Source: an uncultured Christensenella sp.
GTDB taxonomy: Bacteria; Bacillota; Clostridia; Christensenellales; UBA3700
NCBI GenBank assembly: GCA_910584035.1
Contig: CAJTZR010000103.1
Coordinates: 1 to 7,027, forward strand
Direction of reading: 5' to 3'
Length of the DNA stretch: 7,027 nt
Below are positions 6,005 to 7,027 of the stretch, piece after piece. The notes under the pieces were generated by a model that was given only the letters and a program-made list of their open reading frames with translations, did no database searches and was not told the origin of the DNA. The position numbers and the translations under genes were made by a program. Numbering within the stretch: the stretch's first letter is position 1; every line of letters begins with the position of its first letter.

Positions 6005-6180
6005 TACATAAAATACAAATATCTATGTACATTTAAAACTATTTTAAGTTAAGGCAATGTAATTTTTATGTTAGCTTTAACTATCAATTTTACAAAATAC
6101 AAATGTAAACCTTGACTTTTTTATACAAATAGTAAGATAATAATATTGTTAAATGTACATAGATATTTGTATTTTATGTA
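6005..6180. repeat. Perfect 32-bp inverted repeat around a 112-bp core (MITE-like or paired regulatory element)
   Basis: The left arm at 6005-6036 and the right arm at 6149-6180 are exact reverse complements over 32 bp; identity stops sharply at both ends. The outer ends read TACATAAAATAC and so could be a TA target duplication plus terminal repeats, as in Tc1/IS630-type miniature elements; no longer direct repeat flanks it. Each arm also holds its own small dyad (GTACATA at 6155-6161 against TATGTAC at 6175-6181 in the right arm; 6 bp in the left). The core has no open frame of note and carries an outward-facing plus-strand promoter. AT-rich DNA makes short repeats common, but not a perfect 32-mer. 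Confidence 0.8.
6112..6141 (+). promoter_or_regulatory. Plus-strand promoter before the candidate small RNA
   Basis: TTGACT (6112-6117, 5 of 6 to consensus) and GATAAT (6136-6141, 5 of 6) are 18 bp apart. Initiation would be near 6148, exactly at the start of the right arm of the 32-bp inverted repeat. It is the only plus-strand promoter I found with a matching downstream terminator. Confidence 0.5.
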
Positions 6181-6246
6181 CCACCATTTTACACATTTTA
6201 GCTAAATTTACAAAAAATACCCACGATTTTCAGCGGGTATTTTTAA
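6148..6246 (+). ncRNA. Candidate small RNA of about 99 nt beginning with the 32-nt repeat
   Basis: Defined only by its signals: the plus-strand promoter at 6112-6141 and the intrinsic terminator at 6213-6244. The first 32 nt of the transcript would be the right repeat arm, followed by an A/U-rich stretch with the palindrome TTTAGCTAAA (6197-6206). An ATG occurs at 6153 but lacks a ribosome binding site and its frame runs through two terminators, so a non-coding RNA is more likely than an mRNA. No match to a known RNA family is recognised. Confidence 0.35.
6213..6244 (+). terminator. Intrinsic terminator, usable in both directions
   Basis: AAAAATACCC (6213-6222) pairs perfectly with GGGTATTTTT (6235-6244) around a 12-nt loop. 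On the plus strand the GC core is followed by TTTTT; on the minus strand by TTTTTT. It would end the plus-strand candidate small RNA and also act as a barrier for RNA coming from the right. Confidence 0.75.
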
Positions 6247-6277
6247 AAATTCGACTTTTTTACAAATTTATGACTTT

Positions 6278-6399
6278 ACAAAAAACTCAACAAGGCAAAA
6301 TTCTTCATTTTGCCTTGTTGGTTTTATCAATTAGCTTTTAATATTTCAAGCCAATAGTTGGCTTAAATTACATAAACAAATAGTTTGTTACATTTAAAA
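6278..6399 (-). ncRNA. Candidate structured small RNA of about 120 nt (three hairpins, no open frame)
   Basis: RNA from the promoter at 6406-6434 would start near 6399 and stop at the T-tract 6285-6280. Along it are three stem-loops in order: AACAAA/TTTGTT arms (6389-6384 with 6380-6375), AAGCCAA/TTGGCTT arms (6364-6358 with 6354-6348), and the 13-bp terminator stem. The first two share the same triloop, CTA, and are spaced about 19 nt apart. The two ATGs in the 5' part are each followed at once by TAA, so no peptide is encoded there. The combination of promoter, ordered hairpins and terminator supports a stand-alone RNA gene; the family is not recognised. Confidence 0.45.
6280..6320 (-). terminator. 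Strong intrinsic terminator with a 13-bp perfect stem
   Basis: CAACAAGGCAAAA (6288-6300) and TTTTGCCTTGTTG (6308-6320) pair perfectly around a 7-nt loop. On the minus strand the stem is followed by AG and then TTTTTT (6285-6280), a good U-tract; on the plus strand the weaker GTTTTAT follows. It best serves the minus-strand candidate RNA. Confidence 0.85.
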
Positions 6400-6405
6400 A
6401 ATAAA

Positions 6406-6434
6406 ATTATACAACTTATTTCAATTATAATCAA
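6406..6434 (-). promoter_or_regulatory. Minus-strand promoter before the structured candidate RNA
   Basis: TTGATT (6434-6429, 4 of 6) and a perfect TATAAT (6411-6406) are separated by exactly 17 bp on the minus strand. RNA would begin near 6399. No protein gene lies between this promoter and the terminator at 6280-6320. Confidence 0.55.
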
Positions 6435-6506
6435 ATAAACTTTTTAATTTTCATACAACAAAAATTTTATAATTAATATTTAATAACAAAACTTAACCAA
6501 AGCAAA

Positions 6507-6563
6507 ATTTAGATAGGCTTGCGTAAACGCATTTTGATAGCGTTCGAGTAAGCCTATCTAAAT
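6507..6563 (-). terminator. Long imperfect hairpin ending the dockerin gene
   Basis: Perfect 14-bp outer arms ATTTAGATAGGCTT (6507-6520) and AAGCCTATCTAAAT (6550-6563) enclose an inner stem AACGC/GCGTT (6526-6530 with 6540-6544) with a 9-nt loop. Part of the sequence between the two stems can also pair, giving one arm about 27 nt long with a small internal loop. It begins 24 bp past the dockerin gene stop, and on the minus strand the stem runs into AAATTTTGC, a modest T-tract. A terminator is the simplest reading; its length also fits a dispersed palindromic repeat. Confidence 0.6.
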
Positions 6564-6587
6564 CATTAAATTTGTTTTCCTTTTATT

Positions 6588-7027
6588 TTAAATAAAGTCA
6601 TTAATGTCTACTCTGCCACAAACTACTTCCCATATAATTTGTATGTCTGTATTGTTTGGTGTTCTACCTCTATTTACTATCAATGCAGATAGCTTTTGTT
6701 CCGCTGTCAATGTGCTAAACTCATTATTAACTACTATTTTCCTCAAATAGTTACAATCTGCTGCATTCACCTTGCCGTCTCCAGTTATATCGCCTAGTAC
6801 AGATAAATAAATATCCTCTATCTTATCCCCACTACTTGCATAAACCTCAAGTTTCCAACCAGTTCCGATTGCTAACTCTAAACCATTATCATACAATGAG
6901 CTATATTGTGTTTGCTCACCCTTGTTGTATATCAACTTATCATTGTTATACAACTTTATCATATTGCTTGCAAAATTTAAATTACCTATAAATTCATTTA
7001 CGCTTGTATTAGGTGATATTTTTCCCA
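6588..7027 (-). CDS. Dockerin type I-like domain protein, C-terminal part only (5' end beyond the window)
   Basis: The frame stays open from the stop codon at 6588 to the window edge (145 whole codons). The Met codon at 6962 is not a convincing start: no ribosome binding site precedes it, and the in-frame residues before it (ending EFIGNLNFASN) continue the same domain. The visible part starts with a small beta-rich segment with GTGWKLEV, a type often found before dockerins in clostridial secreted proteins. Then comes a dockerin: the first calcium loop DITGDGKVNAAD (codons for it at about 6758-6791) keeps all key positions and is followed by helix CNYLRKIV. The second repeat, IVNRGRTPNNTD (about 6645-6680), has lost the acidic ligands at loop positions 1 and 5. 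Family members are exported and may bind cohesins or other surface proteins; the catalytic or binding part is out of view. Confidence 0.85.
   Translation of the reverse strand, partial: GKISPNTSVNEFIGNLNFASNMIKLYNNDKLIYNKGEQTQYSSLYDNGLELAIGTGWKLEVYASSGDKIEDIYLSVLGDITGDGKVNAADCNYLRKIVVNNEFSTLTAEQKLSALIVNRGRTPNNTDIQIIWEVVCGRVDINDFI

Noticed and set aside
6036..6070. Minus-strand promoter (TAAAAT at 6046-6041) that would mirror the plus-strand promoter and start RNA in the left repeat arm
   Set aside because: No acceptable -35 box at 16-18 bp; the sequences there are plain A/T runs.
6005..6180. CRISPR array or toxin-antitoxin locus
   Set aside because: The repeat is a single inverted pair, not a direct-repeat series with spacers, and no small protein genes with ribosome binding sites are present.
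6153..6341. Plus-strand 62-codon open frame starting just after the predicted plus-strand transcript start
   Set aside because: No ribosome binding site; the frame runs through two terminator hairpins; the composition is that of translated AT-rich non-coding DNA.
6960..6962. ATG as the start of a complete small dockerin protein
   Set aside because: The frame stays open upstream to the window edge with sequence that continues the domain, and no ribosome binding site is present; the gene is cut by the window.
1..7027. tRNA, rRNA, transposase or prophage genes
   Set aside because: None of the expected conserved sequences or protein motifs are seen anywhere in the window.

Overview
The window is AT-rich and reads as chromosomal DNA of a low-G+C Firmicute (Bacillota), most likely a gut-type member of the Clostridia. 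The reasons are: strong AGGAGG-like ribosome binding sites; SigA-like TTGACA/TATAAT promoters; a ruvX gene followed by a DUF1292 (YrzB-like) gene, an order typical of Firmicutes; and a dockerin-bearing protein at the right edge. The species cannot be named from the sequence. Every convincing protein gene lies on the minus strand, so transcription runs from high to low coordinates.

Layout in transcription order, right to left. At 7027-6588 is the C-terminal end of a larger protein with a dockerin type I-like domain, cut by the window edge and followed by a long terminator-like hairpin (6507-6563). From 6587 to 5924 there are 664 bp with no believable protein gene, but with much structure. This stretch holds a minus-strand promoter followed by three hairpins ending in a terminator (candidate small RNA, about 6399 to 6280). 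Facing it is a plus-strand promoter leading to a second terminator (candidate small RNA, about 6148 to 6246). It also holds a perfect 32-bp inverted repeat (6005-6036 and 6149-6180) around a 112-bp core. At 5923-1576 is a tight four-gene operon: rarA (AAA+ ATPase acting at stalled forks), an ABC exporter ATPase with an unusual hydrophilic tail, its 543-residue permease, and ruvX (YqgF-type RNase H-fold nuclease). Spacings are 12 bp, 14 bp and 11 bp (or a 1-nt stop/start overlap, depending on the ruvX start). The operon promoter is so close to the rarA ATG that the mRNA may be leaderless. At 1419-1054 a DUF1292 protein with an eight-cysteine, Asp-rich tail is driven by its own very strong promoter. 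At 814-191 a maltose/galactoside-type O-acetyltransferase stands alone, with an operator-like dyad at its putative promoter and a perfect hairpin just before its ribosome binding site. Positions 1-190 hold no supported gene, only an AT-rich 12-bp hairpin.

Functionally, the operon joins two DNA-maintenance proteins with an exporter of unknown substrate; the exporter pair is a complete ATPase-plus-permease unit. The ruvX-DUF1292 order is the conserved Firmicute arrangement, although the usual upstream partner (UPF0297/IreB) is absent here. The least explained part of the window is the 5924-6587 intergenic region.
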